From the NCBI GenBank assembly GCA_035298905.1, contig DATGXQ010000126.1, forward strand, positions 1 to 64,000: a stretch of DNA of 64,000 nt, in the 5' to 3' direction. Made by a program: the position numbers and the translations under genes. The DNA comes from DATGXB01 sp035298905 (GTDB taxonomy: Bacteria; Cyanobacteriota; Cyanobacteriia; Cyanobacteriales; Nostocaceae). Positions 15,951 through 25,581 of this stretch are shown here, in pieces (within the stretch, counting starts at the first letter, position 1; each line of letters opens with the position of its first letter). The notes under the pieces were generated by a model, which worked only from the letters and a program-made list of their open reading frames with translations, did no database searches and had not been told where the DNA came from.

Positions 15951-16561
15951 AATTAAGCGAATTTAAGCGCGATGTATTAGAGTTTCTGCGCCAACCTTTG
16001 GAAGATGGTTTTGTAACAATTTCTCGCACGAAACAATCTGTAATGTTTCCTGCCCAGTTTACTTTGGTGGCGAGTACCAATCCTTGTCCTTGTGGTTATT
16101 ATGGTGATACTATTCAACAGTGTACCTGTTCACCGCGACAAAGAGAGCAATATTGGGCGAAGCTTTCTGGACCATTGATGGATAGAATTGATTTGCAGGT
16201 GGCTGTAAATCGCTTGAAGCCGGAGGAAATCACCCAGCAAGCTACAGGAGAACCATCAAAAGTTGTGAGGGAAAGGGTACAAAAGGCACGCGATCGCTCT
16301 CTGCACCGTTTCCAAAATGAAACAAATCTGCGTTGCAATGCCCAAATGCAAAGTAGCCACTTGCAAAAATGGTGCAAACTCGATGATGCTAGTAGGAACT
16401 TATTAGAAGCTGCAATCAGAAAATTAGGGTTATCAGCTAGGGCAAGCGATCGCATTCTCAAAGTAGCACGAACGATCGCAGATTTGGCAGGGGATGAGGA
16501 ACTCAAACCCCAACACGTAGCAGAAGCTATTCAATATCGTACAATTGATCGAATGCAGTGA
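15938..16561 (+). pseudogene. comM: comM (yifB) C-terminal fragment, Mg-chelatase-like competence helicase
   Basis: The 207 codons match the C-terminal part of ComM/YifB, an AAA+ helicase that drives branch migration during natural transformation. The fragment starts at the Walker B motif (FLDEL), then shows the Cys-rich STNPCPCGYYGD, the LSGPLMDRIDLQV region and the C-terminal Mg_chelatase_C domain (GLSARASDRILKVARTIADLAG). The intact protein is about 500 residues, so the N-terminus with Walker A is missing here and presumably lies beyond the left end of the element. The ATG at 15938 is created at the junction. As it stands the gene is disrupted; excision could restore it. Confidence 0.85.
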
Positions 16562-16566
16562 GGAAT

Positions 16567-16595
16567 TAAAAATTAAAAATTAAAAATTAAAAATT
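16567..16595 (+). repeat. TTAAAAA heptamer array
   Basis: About four units of the 7-mer TTAAAAA directly precede repeat copy A. Similar arrays lie at 52885, 53975 and 54937-54970. Confidence 0.7.
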
Positions 16596-16700
16596 ACAGC
16601 AGGGAACAGGGAACAGGGAACAGGGAACAGGGTTGAAACTCCTTTAGCATCAGTCTTTGTTATTAACTTCTGTACTTCATTTACCCGAAACGTGCTGTAA
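16594..16700 (+). repeat. 105-bp modular repeat, copy A
   Basis: It begins TTACAGCAG, has four GGGAACA units, the conserved middle GGTTGAAA and ends TGCTGTAA. It belongs to the family listed at 25450, 31535, 38769, 56455, 58089, 59449 and 63738. Confidence 0.85.
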
Positions 16701-16759
16701 AAATTATCAGCAGTGAAAAAGTTTAATTTATACCAAAGTTATTCAATTAATTGAAAATC

Positions 16760-17530
16760 ATGAATAACGGCAAATTTTATCACATTGGATTTAGCAAAGA
16801 AGATTTGGGTGCATCACCGCCAAGTGTTGCTTTGTTATCTGGTGATCCGCAACGTGCTAGTTTAATTGCGGAGGATTATCTACAAGATGTGAAAACTTTG
16901 TCAGAAAATCGCGGTTTAAATAGTTATGTGGGATATTTACCGAATGGTAAGAAAATTCTATCTGCTACTAGTGGAATGGGTGCGCCATCTTTAAGTATTG
17001 TTGTTAATGAATTGGTACAATTAGGAATTACAAAAATTATTCGCATTGGAACTTGTGGAGCAATTCAACCTAATATATCTGTAGGTAGTATTGTAATTAG
17101 TAGTGCAGCATTGTGTCGTCAGGGTGCAGCTAATGATATTGCACCAGTAGAATACCCAGCCGCAGCAGATCCATTTTTAACTGTGGCTTTAGTACAAGCT
17201 GCACAAGAATTAAAAATTAACTATTTTCTGGGTATCACTGCATCAGTGGATACTTTTTATGAAGGACAGGAACGGATTGATTCAGCTAACCCTCATTTAA
17301 GGCGATCGCTAGTGGGAATCACTGAAGAATACCGACAGTTAAATATTTTAAATTACGAAATGGAAACTGGCACTTTATTTAAAATGGCAGGGGTGTATAA
17401 TTTTTCTGCTGCCGCGATTTGTGGGGTAGTTGCCCAACGTAGTGTAGCAGAAGATGTGATTGTGGCACAAAAAGATATAGCTATTGAAAAAGCCATTTTA
17501 ACTGCTATACATACTATCAAAAATTTATAG
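16760..17530 (+). CDS. Uridine phosphorylase-like nucleoside phosphorylase
   Basis: The 256-residue protein carries the marks of the NP-1 phosphorylase family: SGDPQRA (phosphate binding), IRIGTCGAIQP and NYEMETGTLFKMA, where the Glu-Met-Glu contacts ribose and base. This layout is closest to uridine phosphorylases, which split uridine to uracil and ribose-1-phosphate; a purine substrate cannot be excluded. The ATG at 16760 is preferred to a TTG at 16751. It stands alone between repeat DNA and an empty stretch. A nucleoside-type BMP transporter is encoded further along (41-50 kb), so the organism may salvage nucleosides. Confidence 0.8.
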   Translation: MNNGKFYHIGFSKEDLGASPPSVALLSGDPQRASLIAEDYLQDVKTLSENRGLNSYVGYLPNGKKILSATSGMGAPSLSIVVNELVQLGITKIIRIGTCGAIQPNISVGSIVISSAALCRQGAANDIAPVEYPAAADPFLTVALVQAAQELKINYFLGITASVDTFYEGQERIDSANPHLRRSLVGITEEYRQLNILNYEMETGTLFKMAGVYNFSAAAICGVVAQRSVAEDVIVAQKDIAIEKAILTAIHTIKNL

Positions 17531-17886
17531 TTCTAAATTCTGCTAGTGATATTTTTTACTATTTATTGCGCTCACACAAAATCTTGAGCAATTAAATTTA
17601 TCTAAATTTCATTTAATCTTGATTTAATCAATATTTCATTTTTACCAAAATATTTTAAATAAAATCTGCTTTTATTGCTGATAAAGCTCCAGAAAAGTTG
17701 AAAAGTATAAAAAGTAGTCTATAGCCATAATCAATAAATGATTAACTCATCCTCAAGATAGTCGAAGAGGAATATGAGTTCTGGCAATTTAGACTGTGGA
17801 ATATAGATTTTACGCATCAGCGAACTGTATACCATTCAGGGGTATCTAGTTAGAGTATAGCTGATAATTTTGGAGAACTATTTAAC
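17531..17886. other. Intergenic stretch
   Basis: 356 bp of AT-rich DNA. No gene, strong hairpin or dispersed repeat was seen. A TTTGGAGAAC at about 17869 probably serves as ribosome binding site for the next gene. Confidence 0.5.
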
Positions 17887-18483
17887 ATGAAAGATGCCTC
17901 ACACAAAAAGATTTTTACCAATAAATTAGTTGTAATAGCATTTATCCCTACTCTCATAATTTCGGCTTTATCATCTCGTGTATTTGCTGAAGATCAAGGG
18001 GTATGCTTTATGGTGACACCTTCTGGAAAGACTATTAATTTAGGGAAAATTTGTGCTAGAGAAAGCCAACCTCAAACAATTGCCCAAGTTCCTAATAATA
18101 CCAAAATTTTACCAGGTAAAATTGCAAGAATTCCCATCAAACGGCGTATTGGCAAAATACCTGTAATCGAGGTGAAATTTAATAATAATCAAACTTATGA
18201 AATGATTTTAGATACAGGTGCTACTGCTACTCTCATTACTCGGAGAATGGCTAATAAACTTAATGTAAAGTCTACAGGAATAATAGAGGCACAAATTGCT
18301 GATGGTACTCAAGTTAAATTATTTACTGGCAAGGTAAAATCTATAGCTGTAGCTGGAGTAACAGCTAAAAATATAGAAGTAGCGATCGCCCCCAAAGCAG
18401 GTATAGGACTTTTAGGTCATGATTTCTTTGGGGACTATGATATCAAATTACTAGAAAACGAAGTGCAATTTTATCTTCGTTGA
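17887..18483 (+). CDS. Retropepsin-like aspartic protease, exported
   Basis: After an N-terminal signal or anchor segment (LVVIAFIPTLIISALSSRVFAE), the C-terminal domain of about 120 residues is a single-lobed aspartic protease: MILDTGATATLITR holds the catalytic DTG(A), and GLLGHDFFGDYDIKLLENEVQF is the conserved C-terminal ILG-x-x-F-L-like motif. Such clan AA proteins act as dimers and are common in cyanobacteria; substrates are unknown. GGAGAAC precedes the ATG. It is monocistronic and convergent with the oxidoreductase at 18525. Confidence 0.8.
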   Translation: MKDASHKKIFTNKLVVIAFIPTLIISALSSRVFAEDQGVCFMVTPSGKTINLGKICARESQPQTIAQVPNNTKILPGKIARIPIKRRIGKIPVIEVKFNNNQTYEMILDTGATATLITRRMANKLNVKSTGIIEAQIADGTQVKLFTGKVKSIAVAGVTAKNIEVAIAPKAGIGLLGHDFFGDYDIKLLENEVQFYLR

Positions 18484-18524
18484 TTTTCGTTAAGGTTGAT
18501 TTAATCAAATCTTGATAGCCAAAT

Positions 18525-19619
18525 TTAAGCAAGAAATACTTCTAAATCTGGTACATCTACCCAACTTCTATTGATATTAGATTTGTGTGATAAATCCATG
18601 AGCAATTGAGAGTAAACACCCTCTTGTAAAGAGGGTATTGTTTGTTGCTTACTTTCAATTCCCTTGACCCATTGGTCAACTACACGTAGAAAAGCACAAA
18701 TTCTTCCATCATTGTAATGTTGAGGGAAAAGTAAGTTTTTAGGTATTTCCATTTCGCTTAATGGTTGACCGATTTGAGAACCCCAAACCCGAAAACCGTG
18801 GATATAATCTTTTTGATTTTCACTACCTAAAATTAATGTGCCTTTATCCCCATATACTTCTATCCAATGGGGTCTAGGTGCATGGACAACTGCACTAATA
18901 GAAACTTGGCAAGGCGTACCATCTGCCAATTCCAATGATAACATACAAGTATCATCAGTATTGACTGGTTTTAATTGTCCATTTTTGGGATCAATTCGTT
19001 CTGGAATTGCTGTACTTAAATAGGCATTTAATTTCCGCACTGGTCCGAATAACCAGTAAATGTAATCAAAAGCATGAGAACCCAAAGATCCCAAAGCACC
19101 ACCACCTTGATCTTTCCTAGAATACCAATTCCAAGGACGGGAAACATCCGCACGGGAAGAACCCAACCAATCAATTTTAATTAAACGTAATTTACCTACA
19201 TAACCAGAAGATAGAAGTTGAGCGAAAAATTGCCAACCAGGGACAAAGCGAAATTCAAAATCTAGAGTCGCAATTACTCCTTGAGTTTTAGCTAATTGAT
19301 ATAGTTCCTTTGCTTCATCTGCATTTAAAGCTGTGGGTTTTTCTAAGAGCAGATGCTTTCCCGCTTGCAAGACAGCTTTTGCCATTTCATAATGTAAAAA
19401 TGGTGGGGTAGAAATACTCACAGCTTGTACTTCTGGTAAAGCCAAAATATCTGCTAAGTTATCACAGGCATAAGGAATATTATGATTTGTTGCGATAGTT
19501 TTGGCTTGATTGATATCTCGATGATAAACAGCGACTATCTCAGTATTATGATGTGCTTGAAATGCAGGAATATGAACTTTTTGACCGAATCCAGTACCGA
19601 CAATTGCCACTCCAATCAT
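18525..19619 (-). CDS. Gfo/Idh/MocA-family oxidoreductase
   Basis: The start MIGVAIVGTGFGQKVHIPAF gives a canonical Rossmann nucleotide-binding loop (G-x-G-x-x-x-x-x-H) at the N-terminus, so ATG 19619 is preferred to an upstream TTG at 19655. LLLEKPTALNADEAKEL is the EKP motif that places the catalytic Lys, and GGGALGSLGSHAFDYIYWLFG carries the G-x-x-x-D/H motif. These enzymes oxidise or reduce sugars or related alcohols with NAD(P). The substrate is unknown. Monocistronic. Confidence 0.85.
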   Translation of the reverse strand: MIGVAIVGTGFGQKVHIPAFQAHHNTEIVAVYHRDINQAKTIATNHNIPYACDNLADILALPEVQAVSISTPPFLHYEMAKAVLQAGKHLLLEKPTALNADEAKELYQLAKTQGVIATLDFEFRFVPGWQFFAQLLSSGYVGKLRLIKIDWLGSSRADVSRPWNWYSRKDQGGGALGSLGSHAFDYIYWLFGPVRKLNAYLSTAIPERIDPKNGQLKPVNTDDTCMLSLELADGTPCQVSISAVVHAPRPHWIEVYGDKGTLILGSENQKDYIHGFRVWGSQIGQPLSEMEIPKNLLFPQHYNDGRICAFLRVVDQWVKGIESKQQTIPSLQEGVYSQLLMDLSHKSNINRSWVDVPDLEVFLA

Positions 19620-20462
19620 ACGTAGTAAAAAATTAAATTTATGGACATTTTGCAAAACAAAATTTAGAAGTTAGAAGCCAGAATATAGATTTGCTGGTCT
19701 ACTCTTCGGGTTGCTATATCTGAATCTTGACTTCTGAATTCTTATTTTACTTCGTTTAAACATACACTAAAACCCGCTCAAATTAGCTATAAGTCGAGAA
19801 TTTTCCGAAATCAAGGCTAAAATCAATAATGTATGGGGAACTAAAACAAATCTCTTTGCGTCTGTCTGTGTTGCGGTTCCATACCAGTTTCTACAAAACT
19901 GGATAACGCAGTGGTAGTTGGCCAGACCTTTGCTTGTTGTGTCAAATTCTCTTACATCTACTGTAAGATTGCACACAGGCAAAGTTCATTAATATAGTAA
20001 TTCTCCTTGATATGTGAATTAGACCTCTCCAAAAATTAACTATACATGACCTGAAACCCTTGTATGAACGTCAAGGAACGTCTCTACATCCATGATAATT
20101 CACGATCGCTATAAACAATATTTATATTTAATTTGGAAAAGTCTAGTGTAATCAAAAAGTTGCGATTTATATTATTTATGTGTGGAAGAGGAGAGGAAAT
20201 TAGAGATAGCCACATTCAATGTTTTCCCCATTCTCGTGACTTTACTACTTACCTGTATTCTACTTTACTCTAAACTAGCAACTCTAGTTATGCAGATGTA
20301 TTAACCTTGCTAATACTAATTTTGTATAGCAAATTACAAATTTCTGGCAACATAAAGATACTCAGAATGTCCTGTGTTTTTAAGTCAATCGAAATTATTT
20401 TAATTTTGTACGTTAGCTATATCTACTACAATTAAGATACCTCAGTTTATGGTATCTTTAAT
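19620..20462. other. Intergenic stretch with decayed repeats
   Basis: About 840 bp without a convincing gene. The stretch around 20065-20093 has two imperfect GAACGTC copies followed by TCTCTAC, resembling a decayed member of the GTAGAGAC palindrome family. The rest is AT-rich. An open frame at 19767-19982 on the minus strand looks random. Confidence 0.5.
20434..20458. promoter_or_regulatory. Dyad before a ribbon-helix-helix gene
   Basis: AAGATACC (20434-20441) and GGTATCTT (20451-20458) form a perfect 8-bp inverted repeat that ends 4 bp before the ATG of the small ribbon-helix-helix gene. This is a typical position for an autoregulatory operator. Confidence 0.5.
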
Positions 20463-20624
20463 ATGCCTAAGCCAGAAATTTACATAACTTTCCGCTTAAC
20501 ACAACAAGAGAAAAATTTGCTACGGGAATATTGTGAACAAAGTGGAAGGAATCAAACCGATGTGTTGCGAGAATTAGTACGTGGATTAAAACGAAGAATC
20601 AAGAAAACTAACGCAGAGGTGTAA
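20463..20624 (+). CDS. Small ribbon-helix-helix (CopG-like) protein, 53 aa
   Basis: MPKPEIYITFRLTQQEKNLL is followed by REYCEQSGRNQTDVLREL, a strand-helix-helix layout typical of CopG/Arc-type DNA-binding proteins, with a basic tail (RGLKRRIKK). Such proteins are often antitoxins or regulators of small plasmid-like loci, but no toxin gene follows. The dyad right before the start supports self-regulation. Confidence 0.65.
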   Translation: MPKPEIYITFRLTQQEKNLLREYCEQSGRNQTDVLRELVRGLKRRIKKTNAEV

Positions 20625-21294
20625 AAGTAAAGGATATTACCCCTATCGTTTGCTAGACTACGGAAGCAGCTTTATAGTTATTGAACCAAGTGCTTTTTTG
20701 ATATAATTTAAGTCAATTTTTTGACTAGATTGCTTAGGCAATATGGCTTATTTGCACAAAAGATGTAATTTTAATTACAAGCTTCTCATGATGTAGAAAC
20801 TACCTTGGTGAGTACCAAGAGTAAATTAGGTAACAGCTAACTGATATCTTGGTAGTTTCTCCCCTTAGCGATCGCGCGGTATACCCTCTGTTAGCGATCG
20901 CTCAGTGAAACAAAGTTAACACATCTTTAGCTAGGATATTTCAAGACCAGTTATGGACAGTCAGTTTACCCATTGGTTATGCTGCTGTTATTGGTATAGT
21001 CTGCTATTTACCACAGTCTATCTTATCACTAGCGATCGTCTACAACGGACACACGCAACCATTGCTACTGGCTATTAAAATGGGTGATAGGCTTTTCTGT
21101 TTTTGCGTTTGGGAGTGAGGGTTATGCAGTTTACTGAAAATTTTCCTTGATTTAGTTTCTTCCCTATCAGATGACGCTGGCTAAATAAGCAATTAAACTG
21201 TGGATATTGTCAAACAACTAGGACTAAAAACAACACCCTTGTACATTTAATAATATTATCTATTATTTTTCCAATGTAAATCCTACTATATCAA
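20625..21294. other. Intergenic stretch upstream of the adenylate cyclase
   Basis: 670 bp. It holds a structured hairpin at 20795-20860, two HIP1-type sites near 20868-20900, and an open stretch around 20945-21100 that could be a decayed membrane-protein fragment (frame reading SLPIGYAAVIGIVCYLPQ) with no start or homologue that I recognise. No intact gene is seen. Confidence 0.45.
20795..20860 (+). ncRNA. Candidate structured RNA with alternative pairing
   Basis: AGAAACTACC (20795-20804) is complementary to GGTAGTTTCT (20851-20860). Inside, CTTGGT (20804-20809) pairs with ACCAAG (20814-20819) over a 4-nt loop, and a second CTTGGT (20848-20853) could pair with the same ACCAAG. Two competing folds are therefore possible. 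No known riboswitch class is recognised. Confidence 0.35.
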
Positions 21295-23892
21295 ATGCTG
21301 GTTATGTCAGTGCATCAACCTACTGCTGGAGAAACTACCAATTTAATGAATGGTAATCATCATCAAGAAAATGATCATAAATTACAAACACATTATACCC
21401 CTGTCAGCAGTTTAGCAATCAAACAAGGAACTATTGCTAAATTTCTTGCTCCTTTAACTCAAGATACTTTTAAGCAAGTCGTTCGAGAGGTTGAACAAAA
21501 ATTACAAATCGTACATCAAACCCTATCTATGTTAGACCATCAAGGGTTTGAAAAAATCTTACAAGAAATGTTGCATTCAATTGCTTTGAAAATAGGTGAA
21601 TTATTGGGAGCAGATAGAACAACTATATTTTTACTAGACGAAGAAAAACAGGAACTTTGGTCAATTTTAGCCGAAGGAGGAAACGACAACTCTTTAGAAA
21701 TTCGTGTCCCCGCAGATCAGGGTATTGCTGGTGAAGTGGCCACTTTCAAAAAACTGATTAATATTCCTTTTGATTTTTATAGTGACGTTCGCTCAATTTT
21801 TGCTCAAGCTCAAGAAAAGAAAACTGGTTATCGTACCTATACTATGTTAGCTTTACCACTGTTAAATGAGGATGGTAAATTAGTAGCAGTAGTGCAATTA
21901 TTAAATAAATTAAAAATCCAATATAATCCTGATGCTCCACTATTAGAACGTATTGACACCAGAGGTTTTACTAGAGCAGATGAATTGTTATTCCAAGAAT
22001 TTGCCCCTTCAATTCGCTTAATTTTAGAATCATCACGCTCTTTTTATGTTGCTACACAAAAACAAAGAGCGGCTGCTGCTTTAATGAAGGCAATTAAATC
22101 TTTAAGTCAAAGCAGTTTGGACTTAGAAGATACTCTCAAGCGGGTAATGGATGAAGCTAAAGAATTGATGAATGCTGACCGCAGTACTCTTTGGTTAATC
22201 GATCGCGATCGCCAACTGTTATGGACAAAAATTTATCAAGATGATGGGACAACTAAGGAGTTACAAGTCCCCATTGGTAAAGGTTTTGCGGGTATAGTAG
22301 CCGCATCGGGAAAAAAACTCAATATTCCCTTTGATTTATATGAACATCAAGATTCGGAAACGGCTAAAAAACTTGATCAACAAAATGGCTATCGTACTTG
22401 TAGTCTGTTGTGTATGCCAATATTTAACAGTGATCAAGAATTAATTGGTGTGACTCAGTTAGTCAATAAAAAAAAGTCTGGTGATTTTCCTCCTTACAAT
22501 CCTGCTACTTGGCCAAATGCTCCCGAAATTTTTCAAGCTAGTTTTGATCGCAATGATGAAGAATTTATGGAAGCCTTTAATATTCAAGCAGGAGTAGCAT
22601 TACAAAATGCTCAACTGTTTGCCAAGATTAAGCAACAAGAACAAATGCAGCGTGATATTTTACGGAGTCTTTCTAATGGAGTAATTTCTGTTGATCAAGC
22701 AGGAGTAATTATTACTGCTAATGAAAGTGCCAAACGCTTGCTAGGGTTCTGTTTAGAAGAAAACCTAGCTGGCAAATTAATCAATGATGTAATTCAAATT
22801 GAGGAGGGAGATTTTAGTAAATGGTGTGCAAGTGCTTTAAATGCAATTGATGTCAGACATCATCATCAATATTATCCCGACCGCCTATTATTAAATACTA
22901 AAAACGACAGACACAGTATAAATTTATCATTAAATACTATTGTTGATGTTAATGATCCACAAAAAATTTGTGGGGCATTAATTGTCATGGAAGATATTAG
23001 TGATGAAAAGCGCCTTAAGAGTACAATGTATCGTTACATGACGCAGGAATTAGCAGAGGAATTACTAAAATTAGATGATGCCAAATTAGGAGGCGATCGC
23101 AAAGAAGTTTCTATCCTCTTTTCAGATATTCGTGGCTACACCACTTTAACAGAAAACATGGAAGCAGAAGAAGTGGTCAGTATGCTGAATGAATATTTTG
23201 AATCAATGGTAGAAGCAGTTTTCCAACAAAAAGGGACTCTAGATAAATATATAGGCGATGCTATCATGGCTGTTTTTGGTTCTCCCTTACCTCTAGAACA
23301 ACACGCCTTAATGGCAGTACGAGCATCATTAGAAATGCGTCATCGATTAAAAGAATTTAATCAACGCCGTTATGCTGCCAATAAGCCCAGAATTAGTATT
23401 GGTATTGGCATTAATTCCGATACAGTCATTAGTGGGAATATTGGTTCTAGTAAGCGCATGGAATTTACTGCTATTGGTGATGGTGTTAACCTTGGTTCTC
23501 GCTTAGAAAGCGTAACTAAACAGTACGGTTGTGATATTATTATTAGTGATAATACTTATCGCCTTTGCCATGAGTATATTTGGGCGCGAGAATTAGATTA
23601 TATTCGTGTTAAAGGCAGAAATGAACCAGTAGCAATTTATGAGTTAATAGGTTTGCGCTCAGATCCAATCAGTAATGTAAAAATGCAAGTTATTGAGTAT
23701 TATCACAAAGGACGTGAATATTATTTAAACCGTCAATTTAGCCTTGCTCAAGCAGAATTTGCTAAAGTTTTAGAAGCTGACATCCATGATCAAGCCGCTA
23801 TCTTACATATTCACCGTTGTCAGCATTGGTTACATACCCCCCCATCAGATGCAGACTGGGATGATGGCGTTTGGACTTTTAAGGATAAGTAA
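21295..23892 (+). CDS. cyaB: CyaB-type adenylate cyclase (GAF-GAF-PAS-cyclase-TPR)
   Basis: The 865-residue protein has the layout of Anabaena CyaB1/CyaB2: GAF-A (about 60-250) and GAF-B (about 265-440), each ending in an NK-x(n)-F-x3-DE motif (NKLK...FTRADE and NKKK...FDRNDE), a PAS domain (about 455-570), a class III cyclase domain (about 600-790) and a C-terminal TPR-like tail. SILFSDIRGY holds the first metal-binding Asp, YIGDAIMAVFG the second, and KRMEFTAIGDGVNLGSRLE the substrate region. It makes cAMP from ATP; in the family a GAF domain binds cAMP and activates the enzyme. Sequence alone does not tell B1 from B2. ATG 21304 is an alternative start. Confidence 0.9.
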   Translation: MLVMSVHQPTAGETTNLMNGNHHQENDHKLQTHYTPVSSLAIKQGTIAKFLAPLTQDTFKQVVREVEQKLQIVHQTLSMLDHQGFEKILQEMLHSIALKIGELLGADRTTIFLLDEEKQELWSILAEGGNDNSLEIRVPADQGIAGEVATFKKLINIPFDFYSDVRSIFAQAQEKKTGYRTYTMLALPLLNEDGKLVAVVQLLNKLKIQYNPDAPLLERIDTRGFTRADELLFQEFAPSIRLILESSRSFYVATQKQRAAAALMKAIKSLSQSSLDLEDTLKRVMDEAKELMNADRSTLWLIDRDRQLLWTKIYQDDGTTKELQVPIGKGFAGIVAASGKKLNIPFDLYEHQDSETAKKLDQQNGYRTCSLLCMPIFNSDQELIGVTQLVNKKKSGDFPPYNPATWPNAPEIFQASFDRNDEEFMEAFNIQAGVALQNAQLFAKIKQQEQMQRDILRSLSNGVISVDQAGVIITANESAKRLLGFCLEENLAGKLINDVIQIEEGDFSKWCASALNAIDVRHHHQYYPDRLLLNTKNDRHSINLSLNTIVDVNDPQKICGALIVMEDISDEKRLKSTMYRYMTQELAEELLKLDDAKLGGDRKEVSILFSDIRGYTTLTENMEAEEVVSMLNEYFESMVEAVFQQKGTLDKYIGDAIMAVFGSPLPLEQHALMAVRASLEMRHRLKEFNQRRYAANKPRISIGIGINSDTVISGNIGSSKRMEFTAIGDGVNLGSRLESVTKQYGCDIIISDNTYRLCHEYIWARELDYIRVKGRNEPVAIYELIGLRSDPISNVKMQVIEYYHKGREYYLNRQFSLAQAEFAKVLEADIHDQAAILHIHRCQHWLHTPPSDADWDDGVWTFKDK

Positions 23893-23915
23893 AAAGTTCA
23901 ATAACAAACCTATTC

Positions 23916-24497
23916 TTACGGATAGGGAAAGAAAAAAGATTCCGAGTCGTAACCATAAAAATTTAATCTGCCAAAACCTAAAAATTGACCATGCGCTTTT
24001 TCACCTCTAGGATAAGCTGTCACACCAAACAGATAAACGCCCTCAACTAGAGGATTTTGTACTGGTTTTAAGGCAATAGTAATAGTCTGTCCAGGTGATA
24101 CTGGAGGATCAAAGGTCAAAGTTACTGTTTTAGCTTTTTGGTCAATATTTGTATTTTTTATCTCTAATCTCTGCTGTTTACTTGTTGCCGTTTCTCCTAA
24201 AGCAAAGCTATCTTTGAGGTCAAAATTCACATAATCTACTCCCTGACGTTGGTTGATAGTTATGGTTTGCAAAGGTTCGCCAGCATTGTCCGGTAAAGTG
24301 ATAGTAAAGTAATAAGTTGCTCCTACTATACCAATAGTATTGTAAGTGGTAGTGGCTTTAACTAAGCGGGGTGGTTGAGCAAAATAAACCGTACCATCCT
24401 GTAACTCAATTGCTGGACTTTTAACAGCCGATACCGCAATTATTGTAAATGTGGAAAACAGGGTTAACGCTGTACTAAATAAAATTGGTACTCGCAT
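23916..24497 (-). CDS. DUF2808 secreted protein
   Basis: The 193-residue protein has an N-terminal signal peptide (MRVPILFSTALTLFSTFTIIAVSA) and then the DUF2808 layout: IELQDGTVYFAQPPRLV, YYFTITLPDNAGEPLQ, FDPPVSPGQTITI, and a C-terminal GVTAYPRGE...FLGFGRLNFYG. DUF2808 proteins are specific to cyanobacteria and are exported; their function is not established. Convergent with the cyclase gene, 23 bp away. Confidence 0.85.
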   Translation of the reverse strand: MRVPILFSTALTLFSTFTIIAVSAVKSPAIELQDGTVYFAQPPRLVKATTTYNTIGIVGATYYFTITLPDNAGEPLQTITINQRQGVDYVNFDLKDSFALGETATSKQQRLEIKNTNIDQKAKTVTLTFDPPVSPGQTITIALKPVQNPLVEGVYLFGVTAYPRGEKAHGQFLGFGRLNFYGYDSESFFFPYP

Positions 24498-24945
24498 TTA
24501 AGTTTCTCGATGTCAAATTAACTAAAATAAAGCCACTAATTCTATCATCAGGATTCAGAATTAAAGAGAAGTTGAGAGTCAAGCTGGATAATGTTCGCCA
24601 AGTAAAACTGCTATCTATTTCTGATGTGATAACTATTCTGGCTACTGACTCCTAACTCCTGAATTATTATATTCTATCTATTAGTAGATATCTCAAGTAT
24701 CCCAATTACTTACCGTGCTGATTCCCAGATTTTAGCCATGTTGCGTTTATATTAGTGAATTAATTAGCTCTATGTGTTTACTTATGACTATTTCGCAATC
24801 AAACTTAAAAAATGTTCATCTTGATAATTAAAAATTGTATAGTGCAATGCTAACATAACCTCTATTTTGTTAAGTTAGTTGATATTGATTGTCAAAGCAA
24901 TCCTTTTGATTAGAAACTAAGAATACAAAACAAGTAATTATTCAT
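24498..24945. other. Intergenic stretch
   Basis: 448 bp between divergent genes. AT-rich, with no gene, clear hairpin or dispersed repeat. It must contain both promoters, but no clear -35/-10 pair stands out. Confidence 0.5.
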
Positions 24946-25437
24946 ATGCAGACTATTTCTAAGCTGGAATTAATAAATCAGTCAACTTGGCAAAAGGCTA
25001 TCATTCTGACTTTAGGTTTTTGGCTAAGTGCCAGCCTAATTTTAGATTGGGTAATTATGCCTAGTCTTTACGTTTCTGGCATGATGAGCCAAGCTAGTTT
25101 TACAACAGCAGGCTATGTAATTTTTTGGTTCTTCAATCGGCTAGAATTGCTTTTTGCAGCTGTAGTTTTAACTGGAGTTTTGGCTATCAATAAAACTCAA
25201 GCTGAGTGGCGGGTGAGTAGTATATTTTTATCTGTTTTACTCCTAGCTATAGCTTTGCTAGATACCTATTTATTAACTCCCCAGATGTGTGCTGTGGGAA
25301 TCGATTTGAATCTTTTTGCCACCGCCAATGTAGTACCCGCAATTATGAATTTACTACATGGTGGGTACTTCTTATTTGATGTTATGAAGCTGGTAGCAAG
25401 TGGTTTACTTTTAAATTGGTGCTGGCGGCAAATCTAG
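24946..25437 (+). CDS. Four-helix membrane protein, function unknown
   Basis: Four hydrophobic segments are visible at about residues 18-42, 52-80, 90-110 and 127-158 of 163 residues. The first is ILTLGFWLSASLILDWVIMP, and the third has LLLAIALLDTYLL. The layout resembles DUF4149-like small cyanobacterial membrane proteins, but I assign no function. Monocistronic; followed by repeat copy B. Confidence 0.55.
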   Translation: MQTISKLELINQSTWQKAIILTLGFWLSASLILDWVIMPSLYVSGMMSQASFTTAGYVIFWFFNRLELLFAAVVLTGVLAINKTQAEWRVSSIFLSVLLLAIALLDTYLLTPQMCAVGIDLNLFATANVVPAIMNLLHGGYFLFDVMKLVASGLLLNWCWRQI

Positions 25438-25449
25438 CAACTTTGACAG

Positions 25450-25563
25450 TTACAGCAGGGAACGGGGAACAGGGAACAGGTAACAGGGAACAGGGTTGAA
25501 AGTCTTTTGGCGTAAGGCTTTGTCCCTCAACTTTGTACCTCATTTACCTGAAATATACTGTAA
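25450..25563 (+). repeat. 105-bp modular repeat, copy B
   Basis: It starts TTACAGCAG, has GGGAACA-type units (some degenerate), GGTTGAAAGTC, TTTGTACCTCATTTACCTG and ends ATACTGTAA. It lies 12 bp after the membrane protein gene. Confidence 0.85.
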
Positions 25564-25581
25564 AAATTTCATAATCATAAA

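Noticed and set aside
19767..19982. Minus-strand open frame of 71 codons
   Set aside because: No recognisable domain or ribosome binding site in a gene-poor stretch; likely chance.
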